Assembly: GCF_001570525.1 (NCBI RefSeq)
Contig: NZ_BBXC01000016.1
Coordinates: forward strand, 1 to 64,000
DNA length: 64,000 nucleotides
Source of the DNA: Herbidospora sakaeratensis
GTDB lineage: Bacteria > Actinomycetota > Actinomycetes > Streptosporangiales > Streptosporangiaceae
Reading direction: 5' to 3'
Below are positions 33,698-43,525 of this stretch, piece by piece. Made by a program: the position numbers and the translations under genes. How positions within the stretch are numbered: position 1 is the stretch's first letter; every line of letters starts with the position of its first letter. The notes under the pieces are model-generated. The model made no database searches. It saw only the letters and a list, made by a program, of their open reading frames with translations, and was not told the DNA's origin.

Positions 33698-34750
33698 ATG
33701 ATGGTTGCTGATGAAGGGCCGGGCACGTCCGTCGTGCCGGCGAACATGTCCGCAGGTGGCGGCGCCTCGACCGACGCCGACATGGGCGCGCTGCGCGACG
33801 CCCTGGCGGAGGTGCGGCGGGTCATCGTGGGGCAGGACCACATGGTCGAACGGCTCCTGGTCGCCCTGCTGGCGCGCGGCCACTGCCTGCTGGAGGGCGT
33901 CCCGGGCGTGGCCAAGACGCTGGCCGCCTCGACCCTGGCCACCGTGGTCGGCGGCACGTTCGCGCGCATCCAGTTCACTCCCGACCTGGTTCCCAGCGAC
34001 ATCGTCGGCACCCGCGTCTACCACCCCGGCACCGAACGCTTCGACGTCGAGCTCGGGCCGGTCTTCGTCAACTTCCTGCTCGCCGACGAGATCAACCGCG
34101 CCCCGGCCAAGGTGCAGTCGGCCCTCCTGGAGGTCATGGCCGAACGCCAGGTCTCCCTGGCCGGCGTCACCCACCCGCTGCCGCGCCCCTTCGTCGTGCT
34201 GGCCACCCAGAACCCGATCGAGTCCGAGGGCGTCTACCCGCTCCCCGAGGTGCAGCGCGACCGGTTCCTGTTCAAGGTCCGCGTCGGCCACCCCACCGCC
34301 AACGAGGAGCTGGAGATCCTCCACCGCATGAGCGTCACCCCGCCGACGCCCGACCCGATCCTCGACGCGGAGCGCCTGCTCTCGCTGCAGAAGTCGGCCG
34401 AGGCCGTGTCGGTCCACCAACTGGTGGCCGACTACGTCGTGCGCCTGGTGATGGCCACCCGCGCGCCCGCCGACTACGGGCTGCGGGAGCTGGAGGAGAC
34501 CATCGAGATCGGGGTCAGCCCCCGCGCCACCCTCGGCCTGGTCGCCGCCGGCCGCGCCCTGGCGCTGCTGCGCGGCCGCGACTACCTGCTGCCCGACGAC
34601 ATCCGCGACGTCGCCGTCGACGTCATGTCCCACCGGCTCATGCTCACCTTCGACGCGCTGGCCGACGGCATCGAGCCCGAAGACGTCGTCCGCCAGATCC
34701 TCCACTCCGTGCCGCCGCCGCTGGTCGTCTGGAACCAGGGCCAGCGATGA
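33698..34750 (+). CDS. MoxR family AAA+ ATPase
   Basis: 350 residues. Walker A GVPGVAKT, Walker [11 protein letters not shown], sensor 1 LATQNPIE, then [20 protein letters not shown]. MoxR ATPases act as chaperones for maturing or assembling complexes with VWA-domain partners. It starts the MoxR-DUF58-VWA operon (4-base overlaps between all three). The first ATG is used; GAATAAC upstream could be a -10 element. Confidence 0.93.
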   Translation: MMVADEGPGTSVVPANMSAGGGASTDADMGALRDALAEVRRVIVGQDHMVERLLVALLARGHCLLEGVPGVAKTLAASTLATVVGGTFARIQFTPDLVPSDIVGTRVYHPGTERFDVELGPVFVNFLLADEINRAPAKVQSALLEVMAERQVSLAGVTHPLPRPFVVLATQNPIESEGVYPLPEVQRDRFLFKVRVGHPTANEELEILHRMSVTPPTPDPILDAERLLSLQKSAEAVSVHQLVADYVVRLVMATRAPADYGLRELEETIEIGVSPRATLGLVAAGRALALLRGRDYLLPDDIRDVAVDVMSHRLMLTFDALADGIEPEDVVRQILHSVPPPLVVWNQGQR

Positions 34751-35649
34751 AGGGCGCCGACTCCGCGCTGCGCAAACTGGAGCTGACCGTCGTGCGCCGG
34801 CTCGACGGTCTCCTCCAGGGCGGCCACCTGGGCCTGCTGCCCGGCCCCGGCAGCGAGTTCGGCGACACCCGCGTCTACGTCCCCGGAGAGGACGACACGC
34901 GGCGGATGGACTGGAACGTCACCGCCCGCACCACCGTCCCGCACGTCCGCGACCTCATCTCCGACCGCGAACTGGAGACCTGGGCGCTGGTCGACCTGAC
35001 CGCCAGCATGGACTTCGGCACCGCCGACATGGACAAGCGCACCCTGGTCATCCACGCCGTCGGCGCGCTCGGCTTCCTGTCCAGCCGCGTCGGCGACCGC
35101 TTCGGCGCCTACGTGCTGCACGGCGAGGAGGTGCACCGCTACCCGGCCCGGCCCGGCCGCGCCAACCTGTTCGGCCTGCTCCAGTCGCTCACCGACGCCC
35201 CCCGCGCCCAGGGCACCAGCAGCCTGGGCGGCGCGATCGAGATGCTCGCCGCCGCCCACCGCCGCCGCGGCATGCGCGTGGTCGTCTCCGACTTCCTCGA
35301 CGACCCCGGCGACTGGGAACGCCCCATCCGCCGCCTGGCCACCCGCCAGCAGGTGCTCGCCATCGAGGTGATCGACCCGCGCGAACTCGAACTGCCCGAC
35401 GTCGGCCAGATCACCCTGCTCGACCCGGAGACCGGCCGCCACCGCGACATCCACCTCACCCGCCGCATCCGCGAACGCTACGCCGAGGCCGCCGCCGAGC
35501 AGCGGGAGAACAACCGGGCCGCGCTGCGCCGGGCCGGCGCCGACCACCTCGTCCTGCGCACCGACCGCGACTGGATGACCGACATCGCCCAGTTCGTGCT
35601 CCGGCAGCGCCGAACCGCACACCTGATGGCCCGGAGGGCCCGCGCATGA
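34747..35649 (+). CDS. DUF58 domain-containing protein
   Basis: 300 residues. Contains [37 protein letters not shown] (the DUF58 core) and a VWA-like stretch with [14 protein letters not shown] (MIDAS-like DxTxS) and [13 protein letters not shown]. Partner of the MoxR ATPase. A decayed piece of a homologous gene lies at 799-911. Confidence 0.9.
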   Translation: MKGADSALRKLELTVVRRLDGLLQGGHLGLLPGPGSEFGDTRVYVPGEDDTRRMDWNVTARTTVPHVRDLISDRELETWALVDLTASMDFGTADMDKRTLVIHAVGALGFLSSRVGDRFGAYVLHGEEVHRYPARPGRANLFGLLQSLTDAPRAQGTSSLGGAIEMLAAAHRRRGMRVVVSDFLDDPGDWERPIRRLATRQQVLAIEVIDPRELELPDVGQITLLDPETGRHRDIHLTRRIRERYAEAAAEQRENNRAALRRAGADHLVLRTDRDWMTDIAQFVLRQRRTAHLMARRARA

Positions 35650-36593
35650 TCTTCCTGTCCCCCGCGTGGCTCTGGCTGTTCGCCGCGCTGGTCGTCCTGG
35701 CCGTCGGCTACGTGGTCGTCCAGTTCGTCCGGCGCCGCTACGCGGTCCGCTTCACCAACCTGGCCCTGCTGGCCCTGGTCGCGCCCGAGAAGCCCGGCTG
35801 GCGCCGCCACCTGACGGCCGGGCTGTTCCTGGCCATGATGAGCCTGCTGGTGCTCGGCGCCGCCCGGCCCGCCGACGAGGTGCGGGTGCCGCGCGACCGC
35901 GCCACCATCATGATCGCCGTCGACATCTCGTTGTCGATGGAGGCCGCCGACGTCGCCCCGACCCGCATGGTCGCCGCCCGCCAGGCCGCCGAACGGTTCG
36001 TCCAGGACCTGCCCGAGCGCTTCAACGTCGGCGTCGTCTCCTTCGCCCGCTCGGCCGCCGTGGCGATCCCGCCCACCACCGACCACGCCGCCGTGGTCAA
36101 CACCATCCGCAACCTGACCACCCGGCCCGGCACCGCCATCGGTGAGGCCGTCTTCAACTCCCTCGACGCCATCCGCTCCTTCGACCAGCAGGCCGTCACC
36201 GACCCCCCGCCCGCCGCGATCGTGCTGCTGTCCGACGGCGACAACACCAGCGGCCGGTCGGTCAACGAGGCCGTCGAGGCCGCCGCCGGCGGCAAGGTCC
36301 CGGTCTCCACCATCGCCTACGGCACCCCCGAGGGCACCGTCGCCATCGACGGCCGCAGCGTCCAGGTGCCGGTCAACAAGCAGACCCTCCAGTCGCTCGC
36401 CGACGGCACCAACGGCCGCGCCTACACCGCCGAGTCCGGCGACGAACTGCGCGAGGTGTACGCCCAGATCGGCACCAGCCTCGGCTACCGCGTCGTCCAC
36501 CAGGAGATCACCCAGCGGTTCATCATCGGCGCCGTCATCGCCGGACTGCTGGTGGCGGGATCGGCGCTGGTGCTCGGCACCCGCATCCCCTGA
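35646..36593 (+). CDS. VWA domain membrane protein (BatA-like)
   Basis: 315 residues: two N-terminal membrane helices (about 7-27 and 58-77), a von Willebrand factor A domain with [23 protein letters not shown] and [10 protein letters not shown], and a C-terminal helix (about 288-310). Metal-dependent protein binding at the outer membrane face is expected. Third gene of the MoxR-DUF58-VWA unit. Confidence 0.92.
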   Translation: MIFLSPAWLWLFAALVVLAVGYVVVQFVRRRYAVRFTNLALLALVAPEKPGWRRHLTAGLFLAMMSLLVLGAARPADEVRVPRDRATIMIAVDISLSMEAADVAPTRMVAARQAAERFVQDLPERFNVGVVSFARSAAVAIPPTTDHAAVVNTIRNLTTRPGTAIGEAVFNSLDAIRSFDQQAVTDPPPAAIVLLSDGDNTSGRSVNEAVEAAAGGKVPVSTIAYGTPEGTVAIDGRSVQVPVNKQTLQSLADGTNGRAYTAESGDELREVYAQIGTSLGYRVVHQEITQRFIIGAVIAGLLVAGSALVLGTRIP

Positions 36594-36612
36594 CGCGGGC
36601 GCCGAGCCCGGT

Positions 36613-38859
36613 TCACACGACGGCTCCCGTTCCCGTCCGGCTCCGGCGGGGCGCGGGCGGTGAGGGCGGCGGCTGCCCGCCGAGCCGTTCGAGCTCGACC
36701 GCGACAGGACCGGCCACCAGCGACGACGACGCGGTCCCCACCACGATCCCGGTGACCAGCGCCACGGCGAAGTCCCGCAGGGAGTCGCCGCCGAACACCA
36801 TCAGGGCCACCAGGATGAATAGCGCCCCCAGCCCGGTGTTGACCGTTCGCGGCACCGTCTGCAGGATCGCCGCGTTCACGACGTCCGGGAACCGGGCCGA
36901 GGGACTCGCCCGCCACACCTCGCGGACCCGGTCGAAGACGACCACCTTGTCGTTGACGGAGTAGCCGACGACGGTCAGCATGGCCGCCAGGAACACCCCG
37001 TCGACCGGCCGGCCCAGCCAGGCGAACAGGCCCACCACCGCCAGCGCGTCCACGACCAGCGCCAGCACCGACGCCACGGCGAAGGTCCACCGGAAACGCA
37101 GCGTCAGGTAGGCCAGCTGCGCCGCCAGCGCCACCCCGAGCGCGATCACCGCGTTGCGGCGCAGCTCCTCCCCCAGGCTGGGGCCGACCATCTCGTCGCG
37201 CCGCTTGCTCACCTCACCCACCCGCGCCTCCAGGGCCCGTTCGATCGCCGCGACGTCGTCGGCGCCGATCTGCCCCGCCCGCACCGACACCGCGGCCACC
37301 GAACCCCGCACGGAGGTCTGGACGGTCGCCGACGCGTGCCCCGCCTCGGCCACCGCCTGCCGCGCCACCTCCCCGCTCACCGGCCGCGCGGCGGTGAACT
37401 CGATCATCCGGCCCCCGGTGAACTCCACCCCGAAGTTCAGCCCGTGCACGACCAGACCGGCCACGGCCACCCCGGCCAGCAGGACCGCCCCGGCCAGCCA
37501 CCGCCGCCCGGCGGCCATGAGCCGGGGGTCGCGCCGCGCGATCCACGTCCTGACCCGGCCGGGCGAGGCCAGACCCGACCACCGCCCGCCGACCACGCCG
37601 GCGAGGGAGTGCGTCAGCACCCGGGTGACGAGCAGGGCCGACACGAGCGCCGCGAACACGCCGATGGCCAGGGTCACGCCGAAACCGCGCACCGGCCCGG
37701 ACGCCAGCCAGAACAGCAGACCCGCCGCCAGCAGCGTGGTGACGTTGGAGTCGGCGATGGCGCTCCACGCCCGCGCGAAACCCCGATCCAGCGCCGCCCG
37801 CAGACCCCGCCCCGGCGCCCGCCCGTACTCCTCCCGGGCCCGCTCGAAGACCAGCACGTTGGCGTCCACCGCCATGCCGACCGCCAGGACGAACCCGGCC
37901 AGCCCCGGCAGGGTGAGCGTCGCCCCGAGCGCCAGCAGCGCCGCATAGGAGATCAACCCGTACGTCGCCAGCGCCACCGCCGCCGTCAACCCCGACAGCC
38001 GGTAGACGACGACGATGAACACCGCCGTGAGCAGCACCCCGGCGACGCCCGCCTTGGCGCTGGCCTCGATCGCCTCCGCGCCGAGCGTGGGCCCGACGGT
38101 CCGCTGCTCGATCAGCGTCAGCGGGACGGGCAGGGCGCCCCCCTTGATCAGCATGGCCAGGTCACGCGCCTCCTCGAAGGCGAAGGAGCCGGTGATCTGG
38201 GTCGAGCCGCCCGGGATGCCGACCCGGCACGCCACCCCCGGATCGACCTGCGGCGAGGAGACGACCTCGTCGTCCAGCACGATGGCCACCCGCCGCCGGG
38301 GATCGCCGGGCTCGTGGCACGCCGCCTCGGCCGTCAGCCGCCGCCACTCGTCGGCGCCGTGGAAGTCGAGGCCGACGAACCAGCCGGGGCCCTGCGCCGG
38401 ATCGGTGCGCGCGACGGCGTCCCGCACGTCGCCGCCGGTGATCGCGGCCGGGCCGACCCGCAGCGGCCGGCCCGACTCGTCGGTCAGATCACGCCCGCGA
38501 TCCCCGGCCGGACCGAGCACGGGATGGAAGGTGAGCTGCGCCGTCCGGCCGATGACCTCGGCGGCCTGACGGGGGTCGAGCACACCGGGCAGCTCGACGA
38601 CGATGCGCCGCTCCCCGGAGCGCAGCAGGGTGGGGTCGACCACGCCGAGCGCGTCGGCGCGCCGGCGCAGCACGTCCAGCGCGCGGTCGGCGGCCCCGGC
38701 GTCGGCCTCGGCCATCGGCCCGTCCCGGGTCTCGAACACGAGCTGGGTGCCGCCACGCAGGTCCAGCCCGAGACGTGGCGAAAGGGTGAGCGTGAGCAGC
38801 AGAGCGGTGACGACGACGACGCACGCCGCCACCGCGCGCCAAAAGGGCGCACGGAACAT
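36613..38859 (-). CDS. secDF: Fused SecD-SecF protein-export membrane protein
   Basis: 748 residues from ATG 38859; the frame is open further upstream but without membrane-protein character. SecD half: first helix, LGLDLRGGTQLVFE, a P1 loop with VVELPGVLDPRQAAEVIGRT, and KGGALPVPLTLIEQRTVGPT. SecF half: LNFGVEFTGGRMIEFT and GYSVNDKVVVFDRVRE. Twelve membrane helices expected. Uses the proton gradient to pull exported chains from SecYEG. Actinobacteria usually have separate secD and secF beside yajC; a fused copy away from that locus is often an extra paralogue. Confidence 0.92.
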   Translation of the reverse strand: MFRAPFWRAVAACVVVVTALLLTLTLSPRLGLDLRGGTQLVFETRDGPMAEADAGAADRALDVLRRRADALGVVDPTLLRSGERRIVVELPGVLDPRQAAEVIGRTAQLTFHPVLGPAGDRGRDLTDESGRPLRVGPAAITGGDVRDAVARTDPAQGPGWFVGLDFHGADEWRRLTAEAACHEPGDPRRRVAIVLDDEVVSSPQVDPGVACRVGIPGGSTQITGSFAFEEARDLAMLIKGGALPVPLTLIEQRTVGPTLGAEAIEASAKAGVAGVLLTAVFIVVVYRLSGLTAAVALATYGLISYAALLALGATLTLPGLAGFVLAVGMAVDANVLVFERAREEYGRAPGRGLRAALDRGFARAWSAIADSNVTTLLAAGLLFWLASGPVRGFGVTLAIGVFAALVSALLVTRVLTHSLAGVVGGRWSGLASPGRVRTWIARRDPRLMAAGRRWLAGAVLLAGVAVAGLVVHGLNFGVEFTGGRMIEFTAARPVSGEVARQAVAEAGHASATVQTSVRGSVAAVSVRAGQIGADDVAAIERALEARVGEVSKRRDEMVGPSLGEELRRNAVIALGVALAAQLAYLTLRFRWTFAVASVLALVVDALAVVGLFAWLGRPVDGVFLAAMLTVVGYSVNDKVVVFDRVREVWRASPSARFPDVVNAAILQTVPRTVNTGLGALFILVALMVFGGDSLRDFAVALVTGIVVGTASSSLVAGPVAVELERLGGQPPPSPPAPRRSRTGTGAVV

Positions 38860-38899
38860 GAGAAAGCCTCCACGGCCATCGCAGAAGGGGAAAGGGACC

Positions 38900-39265
38900 T
38901 CAGCGCGTCGTGGCAGAAGGAGGAGCCCGTGCCGGAGCCCGGCCGGCCGCCGGTCGCGGCACGGCCGAGAACGACCCGGCGACGGCCGCGACCGCCCGCA
39001 GGACCGGAGCCGGCCACCCGATGGACGGCAGCACCGCCGGCAGGAGCAGCGGCGCGGCCACACCCCAGCCGGGCCGCAGCCGGGGCGGGGCGGTGTCGTG
39101 ATCGGCGGCCGGAGCCGGATCGCCCCACTGGGCGAGCGGCGCGGACGCCACGCCGGCGACCGCCACCGGGAGACCGGGCGCCCCAGGGGACGCGCTCGCC
39201 GGTGCGGGACCCAGCAGGAAGGCCGACAGCAGCAGGAGCAGCGCGACGGGCAGTCTCCTCCGCAC
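38900..39265 (-). CDS. Small exported/membrane protein upstream of secDF
   Basis: 121 residues from GTG 39265 with AGGAGGAGA just upstream. Begins with a strong signal peptide or anchor (VRRRLPVALLLLLSAFLLGP, then ASA), followed by Pro/Ala-rich sequence and one more hydrophobic stretch (VAAPLLLPAVLPSIG). No family recognised. It precedes secDF by 40 bases on the same strand and is probably co-transcribed, so it may assist or be a substrate of that exporter. Confidence 0.55.
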   Translation of the reverse strand: MRRRLPVALLLLLSAFLLGPAPASASPGAPGLPVAVAGVASAPLAQWGDPAPAADHDTAPPRLRPGWGVAAPLLLPAVLPSIGWPAPVLRAVAAVAGSFSAVPRPAAGRAPARAPPSATTR

Positions 39266-39454
39266 GTCTCCTCCTGACTTCCGGGGGGTTTCGCGCCACC
39301 GTACCCCGCGACCGGGAGCGGCGCGCCGCTGCGCCGACCGCGTGGGCGCCATCCCGTCGAGCGGCACGAGGCCGCCTGACCCGGCCTGCCCGGGGGCGCA
39401 CCCGCTCCCGGGCCGGAACCCGCACCCCCGGAAGCTGGGGTAACGTTCCGGCCC

Positions 39455-40045
39455 GTGCACTACTTCGACGAGCGGCCGCAGGCCGAGAGCCGGCCCGCCA
39501 CGGTCACGCTGGTGCTGCCCGACCTGCACCTGCGGCTCGAGACCGACCGGGGCGTGTTCTCCCCCGACCGCGTCGACACCGGCACCAAGATCCTGCTGGA
39601 GTCGGTGCCGCCCCCGCCGGCCTCGGGCGACCTGCTCGATCTGGGCTGCGGCTACGGGCCGATCGCGCTCACGATGGCGACCCGGTCGCCGCAGGCGACC
39701 GTCTGGGCCGTGGACATCAACCGTCGGTCACTCGTTCTGACGGAGCGCAACGCCACGGCCGCCCGCCTTGACAAAGTAAGGTGCGTGCACGCCGACGAGA
39801 TGCCCGACGACGTGCGGTTCGCCGCGATCTGGTCCAACCCGGCCATCCGCATCGGCAAGCCCGCCCTCCACGCCATGCTCACCCGCTGGCTCGACCGGCT
39901 GCTCCCCGACGGGGCCGCCTACCTCGTCGTGCAGAAACACCTCGGCTCCGACTCCCTGCAAAAGTGGCTCACCGAGCAGGGCTTCGGCGCCACCCGCCAC
40001 GCCTCCCGCGCCGCCTACCGCATCCTGAAAGTGACTCCTCGATGA
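39455..40045 (+). CDS. Class I SAM-dependent methyltransferase (RsmC-like)
   Basis: 196 residues from GTG 39455. N-terminal FSPDRVDTGTKILLESV, SAM motif LLDLGCGYGPIALTMA, WAVDINRRSLVLTERNA, and SNPAIRIGKPALHAML, the NPPF-like site of 16S rRNA G1207 methyltransferases (here SNPA). Half the size of E. coli RsmC, corresponding to its catalytic half. Overlaps the TrmH gene by 4 bases, so both are probably RNA methylation genes of one operon. It contains a copy of the CTTTACAAAGTAAG-like motif. Confidence 0.88.
   Translation: MHYFDERPQAESRPATVTLVLPDLHLRLETDRGVFSPDRVDTGTKILLESVPPPPASGDLLDLGCGYGPIALTMATRSPQATVWAVDINRRSLVLTERNATAARLDKVRCVHADEMPDDVRFAAIWSNPAIRIGKPALHAMLTRWLDRLLPDGAAYLVVQKHLGSDSLQKWLTEQGFGATRHASRAAYRILKVTPR
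39767..39780 (+). other. Copy 3 of the motif (CTTGACAAAGTAAG), inside the methyltransferase gene
   Basis: One mismatch to CTTTACAAAGTAAG. It encodes part of ARLDKVRC, using AAA and GTA, codons that are rare in this genome. Whether the protein or the DNA motif is selected cannot be told from one sequence. Confidence 0.35.
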
Positions 40046-40587
40046 CGACCCCGAACCCGCGCCGCCAACTCCGCCCGACCGACGTCAAGCGGCTCAACCG
40101 CACCTGGCGCCGCAACACGGCCGGCCGCCTCGGGATGATCGTCGAATCGGTGACCGGGCCGTTCAACATCGGTTCCATCTTCCGTACGGCCGCCGCCTTC
40201 GGCGTCGACGTGATCTGGCTGGCCGGCAACGCGACCCCGCCGACCAACCCCAAGGCGCAGAAGACCGCCCTGGGGACCGACCGGCTGGTCGAGTGGCACG
40301 AGCCGGTCCCGGCCGCCCAGGCCGTGCGCGCGGCCAAGGACGACGGGTTCACCGTCGTGGCGATCGAGCTCACCGGCGACGCCGTCCCGCTCCACGAGGC
40401 CAAGCTGACCGGCGACGTGTGCCTGGTGGTGGGCAGCGAAGACCACGGCTGCTCCCCCGCCGTCCTGGAGTCGGCCGACGCGGTCGCCTACATCCCGCAG
40501 GTGGGCCGCGTCGGCTCCTTCAACGTCTCCGTCGCGGCGGCCATCGCCCTGGCCGAGGCCCGCCGCCAGGAGTGGGCCGCCCTCTAG
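40042..40587 (+). CDS. TrmH (SpoU) family RNA 2'-O-methyltransferase
   Basis: 181 residues. Motif 1 VTGPFNIGSIFRTAAAFGVD (N..R), motif 2 VCLVVGSEDHGCSP and motif 3 VGRVGSFNVSVAAAIALAEA form the trefoil-knot SAM site of SPOUT enzymes. Target could be tRNA Gm18 or rRNA; short TrmH-like proteins of this size lack an extra RNA-binding domain. The ATG overlaps the stop of the preceding methyltransferase (ATGA). Confidence 0.9.
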   Translation: MTTPNPRRQLRPTDVKRLNRTWRRNTAGRLGMIVESVTGPFNIGSIFRTAAAFGVDVIWLAGNATPPTNPKAQKTALGTDRLVEWHEPVPAAQAVRAAKDDGFTVVAIELTGDAVPLHEAKLTGDVCLVVGSEDHGCSPAVLESADAVAYIPQVGRVGSFNVSVAAAIALAEARRQEWAAL

Positions 40588-40694
40588 GAGGGCGTCAGCC
40601 GGCCGGGCAGCCGCGCGAAGCCGATCGCCGACCCGGCCGCCGGTTCGCAGCTCAGCCGGTCCAGGTCGACGGCGGGCAAGAGCATGGTCCTCAC
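40584..40694 (-). CDS. Possible small protein, 36 residues
   Basis: Minus-strand frame from GTG 40694 reads VRTMLLPAVDLDRLSCEPAA then GSAIGFARLPGRLTPS. GGAAGG lies upstream. The composition is plausible for a small protein but no family is recognised. The rest of the gap (40695-40810) holds no gene. Confidence 0.25.
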   Translation of the reverse strand: MRTMLLPAVDLDRLSCEPAAGSAIGFARLPGRLTPS

Positions 40695-40810
40695 CGGTTC
40701 ACCTGTCCTTCCGATGCCGTTCGCCGGGACATATCCCGTCACGAAACAGGGCGTTCCATGCCGGGACGGCGAGTGGAACGGGGGCCCTCACACCGGGCAT
40801 ACTCACGCTC

Positions 40811-41608
40811 GTGCAGCGACGGTTCGCCTTCCTCGACCATCCCGGGCCGCTGGCCTTCGCCCACCGGGGCGGGGCCGCCGAGGGACGCGAGAACACGATG
40901 GCCGCCTTCGAGAAGGCCGTCGCCATGGGCTACTCCTACCTGGAGACCGACGTCCACGCGACCGCCGACGGGGTGCTCGTCGCCTTCCACGACCACACCC
41001 TCGACCGGGTCACCGACCGGCGCGGGCGCATCTCCCGGCTGCCCTACCGCGAGGTCGCCAAGGCCCGCATCGGCGGCGTCGACCCGATCCCGCTGCTGGA
41101 GGACCTGCTCGGCGCCTGGCCCGAGGTGCGGGTCAACATCGACGTCAAGGAGTCGCCGGCGATCGTGCCGCTGGCGCGGGTGCTGCGGCGAACCGGCGCC
41201 TCCGCGCGGGTGTGCCTGACCTCCTTCTCCGACATGCGGCTCGCGCAGGCCCGGCGGGCGTGCGGGCCCGAGGTGTGCTCGGCGATGGGGCCGCGCGCGA
41301 TCGCGGCGCTGCGCACCGCCTCGGCGCGCGGCGGCGGGCGGCTGCTGGCGGGGCTGGCCCGCGCGGGCGTGCCGTGCGCCCAGGTGCCCGTCGGCTGGCG
41401 GGGGCTGCGCGTGGTCACCCCGGCGTTCGTGCGCACCGCCCACGAGATCGGCGTGCAGGTCCACGTGTGGACCATCGACGACCGGCCGTCCATGGAACGC
41501 CTGCTCGACCTCGGGGTCGACGGGATCATGACCGACAACATCACCGGCCTGCGCGAGGTGCTCACCGCACGCGGCCAGTGGAGTCCCCGCCCACCTGAGA
41601 GCGAGTAG
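40811..41608 (+). CDS. Glycerophosphodiester phosphodiesterase
   Basis: 265 residues from GTG 40811. The GDPD signature is complete: AFAHRGGAAEGRENTMAAFE, LETDVHATADGVLVAFHDHT (metal and acid/base residues), VNIDVKES and VHVWTIDDRPSMERLLDLGV. Hydrolyses glycerophosphodiesters to glycerol 3-phosphate. No signal peptide, so cytosolic. Followed after 2 bases by the MFS gene; GDPD-MFS-rbpA order is common in actinobacteria. Confidence 0.93.
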   Translation: MQRRFAFLDHPGPLAFAHRGGAAEGRENTMAAFEKAVAMGYSYLETDVHATADGVLVAFHDHTLDRVTDRRGRISRLPYREVAKARIGGVDPIPLLEDLLGAWPEVRVNIDVKESPAIVPLARVLRRTGASARVCLTSFSDMRLAQARRACGPEVCSAMGPRAIAALRTASARGGGRLLAGLARAGVPCAQVPVGWRGLRVVTPAFVRTAHEIGVQVHVWTIDDRPSMERLLDLGVDGIMTDNITGLREVLTARGQWSPRPPESE

Positions 41609-41610
41609 GA

Positions 41611-42969
41611 ATGGCTTCCCCCCAGGTCATCGACGAGAGCCCGCAGGCCAGAACCCGCGAGCAAAAAGGCTGGTACTGGTACGACTGGGCCAACTCGGCC
41701 TTCCCGACCACGGTCATGACCGTGTTCCTCGGGCCCTACCTGACCGAGATCGCCGAGCAGGCCGCCAACGGCGCGCCGTTCGTCGACGTGATCGGGTTCG
41801 ACATCCGGCCCTCGGCCTACTACTCGTTCGTCGTCGGCGTGGCGGCGGTCTTCCAGATCGTCGTCATGCTGATCGCCGGCGCGCTGGCCGACCACACCGG
41901 GCGCAAGAAGGAGATCCTCGGGTTCTTCGCCTACCTGGGGTCGGCGGCCACCCTGCTCATGTGGTTCGTCGCCGACGGCGCGTACATCCTGGGCGGCGTG
42001 TTGTTCATCGTCGGCCAGACCAGCTTCGCGGCCGCGATGGTGGTCTACAACTCCTTCCTGCCGCAGATCGCCACGCCGGAGGAGCGCGACAGCGTGTCGG
42101 CGCGCGGCTGGGGCTTCGGCTACCTGGGCGGCGGGCTGCTGCTCGTGGTCAACCTCGGGCTGTTCCTGAACGCCGAGGCGATCGGCATCTCGACCGGCAC
42201 GGCGGTGCGCCTGGCGCTGGCCTCGGCCGGCCTGTGGTGGGGTGCGTTCACGATCATCCCGCTGCTGCGGCTGCGCAACCGGCGCGGCCAGGCGGCCAGG
42301 GACGAGGGCGCCGGCCGGGCCGTGGTGCTCAGCGTGCGCCAGCTCGGCCTGACCATCCGCGACCTGGTCACCCGCTATCCGCTGACGCTGGTCTTCCTGC
42401 TGGCGTACATCGCCTACAACGACGGCGTGCAGACGGTGATCAGCTTCTCGGCGACCTACGCCGACCAGGAACTGCGCCTGGGCGAGACCGAGCGCATCGG
42501 CGCGATCCTGATGGTGCAGTTCGTGGCGTTCTTCGGCGCGATCCTGCTGGGCCGGGTCGCGGTCAGGATCGGCACCCGCAAGACCGTGCTCTGGTCGCTG
42601 GCCGGCTGGTGCGGGGTCGTGGCCGCCGCCTACTTCGTGCCGCCGGAGCGGCCGCTGCTGTTCTTCGCCCTCGGGTTCGCCATCGCGATCGTGATGGGGG
42701 GAACACAAGCCCTGTCGCGGTCGTTGTTCTCCCACGTGATCCCGAAGGGGCGGGAAGCGGAGTATTACAGCCTCTACGAGATCAGTGACAAGGGTGCGAC
42801 GCTCATCGGATCCTTCACCCTGGGCCTGGCCCTCCAGCTCACCGACAGCTACCGGTACGGCATCGTCTCGCTGGTGATCTTCTTCATCATCGGCGGGGTG
42901 CTGCTCGCGTCGGTCAACCTGCCGAAGGCGATCAGGGCCGCGGGCAACGACGTGCCAGAACGGATTTGA
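41611..42969 (+). CDS. MFS transporter, UMF1/Atg22-like
   Basis: 452 residues, about 12 membrane helices. The N-terminal KGWYWYDWANSAFPTTVMTV is diagnostic for the UMF1/Atg22 group, followed by ALADHTGRKKEILGF and RGWGFGYLGGGLLL. The yeast relative exports amino acids from the vacuole; the bacterial substrate is unknown. Probably an operon with the GDPD gene. Confidence 0.9.
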   Translation: MASPQVIDESPQARTREQKGWYWYDWANSAFPTTVMTVFLGPYLTEIAEQAANGAPFVDVIGFDIRPSAYYSFVVGVAAVFQIVVMLIAGALADHTGRKKEILGFFAYLGSAATLLMWFVADGAYILGGVLFIVGQTSFAAAMVVYNSFLPQIATPEERDSVSARGWGFGYLGGGLLLVVNLGLFLNAEAIGISTGTAVRLALASAGLWWGAFTIIPLLRLRNRRGQAARDEGAGRAVVLSVRQLGLTIRDLVTRYPLTLVFLLAYIAYNDGVQTVISFSATYADQELRLGETERIGAILMVQFVAFFGAILLGRVAVRIGTRKTVLWSLAGWCGVVAAAYFVPPERPLLFFALGFAIAIVMGGTQALSRSLFSHVIPKGREAEYYSLYEISDKGATLIGSFTLGLALQLTDSYRYGIVSLVIFFIIGGVLLASVNLPKAIRAAGNDVPERI

Positions 42970-43023
42970 CGGCGAATCGGTTCACGAGCGCCGGAAAAAG
43001 CGCGATTGGATCACGTCTTGGGT

Positions 43024-43050
43024 GGGAATCCACACACGGTATCAGGCGTT
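43024..43050 (+). promoter_or_regulatory. SigR-type promoter of rbpA
   Basis: GGGAAT (43024-43029), exactly 18 bases, then GTT (43048-43050): the SigR (thiol-oxidative-stress ECF sigma) consensus GGGAAT-N18-GTT. It lies 65 bases before the rbpA ATG. rbpA is a known SigR-regulon member in Streptomyces coelicolor, so this assignment is well supported. Confidence 0.8.
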
Positions 43051-43115
43051 GTACCCGGTGGAGACCAACCCCTCTATAGCTGTGTCGTATAGGGGGACCT
43101 CAGGAGGCTTAGAAC

Positions 43116-43460
43116 ATGGGCGAGCGTGCACTTCGCGGTACCCGGCTCGGCGCGACCAGCTACGAGAACGACCGCAACACCGATCTGGCACCCCGCCAGG
43201 AGGTGTCCTACACCTGCCCCAGGGGTCACCACACCACCGTTCCACTGGCCGCCGAGGCCGAGATCCCCGCGAGCTGGGAGTGCCGTCACTGCGGCTCCCC
43301 CGCGCTCCGGGTCGACGCCGAGCAGCCCCAGCAGAAGAAGGCCAAGCCCCCGCGCACCCATTGGGACATGCTGCTGGAGCGGCGTTCGATCGAAGACCTC
43401 GAAGAGGTCCTGAACGAGCGACTGGCCATTCTGCGGGCCCAGCGGCGCAAGAGCGCATAG
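43116..43460 (+). CDS. rbpA: RNA polymerase-binding protein RbpA
   Basis: 114 residues with AGGAGG upstream. Opens with RGTRLGATSYEND; the core domain is VSYTCPRGHHTTVPLAAEAE with IPASWECRHCGSPAL (two CxxC-like pairs, the second CRHC; the first is C-P-R-G-H); the basic linker and sigma-interacting domain are KPPRTHWDMLLERRSIEDLE and EVLNERLAILR. Binds sigma-A/HrdB-type holoenzyme and stabilises the open complex. A SigR promoter precedes it and a hairpin terminator follows. Confidence 0.96.
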   Translation: MGERALRGTRLGATSYENDRNTDLAPRQEVSYTCPRGHHTTVPLAAEAEIPASWECRHCGSPALRVDAEQPQQKKAKPPRTHWDMLLERRSIEDLEEVLNERLAILRAQRRKSA

Positions 43461-43482
43461 GCCCCATCCCACCACCGACGCG

Positions 43483-43515
43483 AGGGCGCCCTCCGGACCA
43501 TCCGGGGGGCGCCCT
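43483..43515. terminator. rbpA terminator
   Basis: A 14-bp GC-rich stem (43483-43496 with 43502-43515, one G.T pair) and a five-base loop, 23 bases after the rbpA stop and before the convergent CU044_5270 gene. Confidence 0.75.
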
Positions 43516-43525
43516 GTCGCGTTCA

